Shown here piece after piece: positions 63,426 through 64,000 of a DNA stretch of 64,000 nt (the first letter of the stretch is position 1; every line of letters begins with the position of its first letter). The notes under the pieces are model-generated. The model did no database searches and had not been told where the DNA came from. It worked only from the letters and a program-made list of their open reading frames with translations. The translations under genes and the position numbers were made by a program. The DNA is from Bacillota bacterium (lineage in GTDB: Bacteria > Bacillota > Clostridia > Peptostreptococcales > Acidaminobacteraceae). The stretch spans positions 310,001 to 374,000 of the forward strand of contig JAIUOA010000001.1 in NCBI GenBank assembly GCA_020161295.1. The letters run 5' to 3'.

Positions 63426-64000
63426 TCAATTAAAGCGTTTAAGCAAGGTTGGTAGCAATGTAAGACTTAGGAAACCTGAAAGGATCATGGAAACCCACAT
63501 GAGCGACGACACATAGAAATGGACTTTTAGAGGGGACAGCATGAGCACTGTTAGGCCGATGGAAAAACCAAGGGCGTTGGCGATAATCGGGCGAGCAGAA
63601 AACCCATAGGCGTTTTCCGCTGCTTCATCAGATGATATCCCCTTATTCCTAAAACCTTGATAGATTGAAGTAAAATGGATGGCATAGTCGATTCCCACAC
63701 CGATGGTGATGGAGAATAATGTCGCCGTAAATAGATTAAGTGAAATGCCGGAAAATCCAAGGAATGCAAATAAGAATAAGGTAGTGATGAGGATCGGTAT
63801 TATGGCGATCAGGCTTGGTGTGAAACGCTTTAAGCTGAGTAAAAGCGATACGAATACGAGACCAAAGGCAATCCCTAAGCTTAGTCCTTGACCACTGATC
63901 ATGTTCTGGTTAAGCTCATACATCATGAGTTGTGTGCCCGCAAGTTTAACATCGTTATCCACTGTAAGGGCAATCAAATTTTCGATTGTTTCATTTTTCA
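63426..64000 (-). CDS. RND/MMPL-family membrane protein, C-terminal part (truncated by window)
   Basis: The frame is open to the right window edge; about 190 C-terminal residues are seen. They form five or six membrane segments with the RND pattern SITIGVGIDYAIHFTSIY (the GVGxDYxIH motif) and the closing helix pair. This is the end of an exporter-like protein of the MMPL/RND superfamily. Substrate unknown. Confidence 0.85.
   Translation of the reverse strand, partial: KNETIENLIALTVDNDVKLAGTQLMMYELNQNMISGQGLSLGIAFGLVFVSLLLSLKRFTPSLIAIIPILITTLFLFAFLGFSGISLNLFTATLFSITIGVGIDYAIHFTSIYQGFRNKGISSDEAAENAYGFSARPIIANALGFSIGLTVLMLSPLKVHFYVSSLMWVSMILSGFLSLTLLPTLLKRFN

Overview
The window looks like chromosomal DNA from a low-to-moderate-GC Firmicute, most likely a member of the Clostridia. 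The evidence is the complete dcw cluster with mraZ, sepF, divIVA, Sbp and DUF881 genes, a T-box ahead of ileS, strong AGGAGG ribosome binding sites, and families common in Clostridia (Sapep/PepV peptidase, DUF512 radical-SAM-like protein, DUF3798 binding protein, DUF4003). The species cannot be named from the sequence. No rRNA, tRNA, CRISPR array, prophage or intact insertion sequence was seen.

Layout. 1-872: the two halves of a split threonine/serine exporter (the first runs off the window). 929-2604: a fabG-maoC pair and a divergent orphan gene. 2701-5421: a PIN-PhoH protein and an M20 dipeptidase. 5629-9042: ileS (type 2 enzyme) with its T-box leader and promoter. 9051-30952: one long leftward run of cell-division and cell-wall genes, mraZ-rsmH-ftsL-ftsI-mraY-murD-ftsW-murG-ftsQ-DUF881-DUF881-sbp-ftsZ-nrdR-pgeF-DUF512-der-acidic ORF-gpsA-HlyD-yggS-sepF-yggT-ylmH-divIVA. 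Internal terminators and promoters split it into several transcription units. murC, murE, murF, ftsA, plsY and lspA are not in it, nor are the spoIIGA-sigE-sigG genes often found next to ftsZ. 31108-35684: lgt, a paired M16 peptidase set (ymfH/ymfF) and ychF. 35685-36951: no intact gene; a large imperfect palindrome with 97-bp tandem repeats brackets a decayed reading frame. 36952-38096: an alkyltransferase-like repair protein and a DMT transporter. 38288-43451: an ABC importer with a DUF3798 binding lipoprotein. 43699-50722: DUF4003, an FMN-dependent dehydrogenase, a small membrane protein coupled to an M23 peptidase, deoxynucleoside kinase, mnmA and a cysteine desulfurase. 50723-51086: a probable iron-controlled small transcript. 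51087-57035: a membrane-anchored lysozyme-like protein, an LCP protein, proC, a Cys-cluster protein, PAP2 and orphans. 57100-64000: a TPR-GAF-GGDEF protein, a GntR-ABC operon with a visible operator, an ABC-F ATPase behind a structured leader RNA, and the end of an RND/MMPL transporter.

The best candidates for something undescribed are three non-coding regions: the ABC-F leader (63124-63353), which has promoter, short upstream reading frame, long-range helix and terminator; the short transcript with a perfect Fur-type box (50789-50938); and the palindromic repeat element (35701-36910). A very acidic small protein sits where plsY usually lies, and its Asp codons supply the gpsA ribosome binding site.
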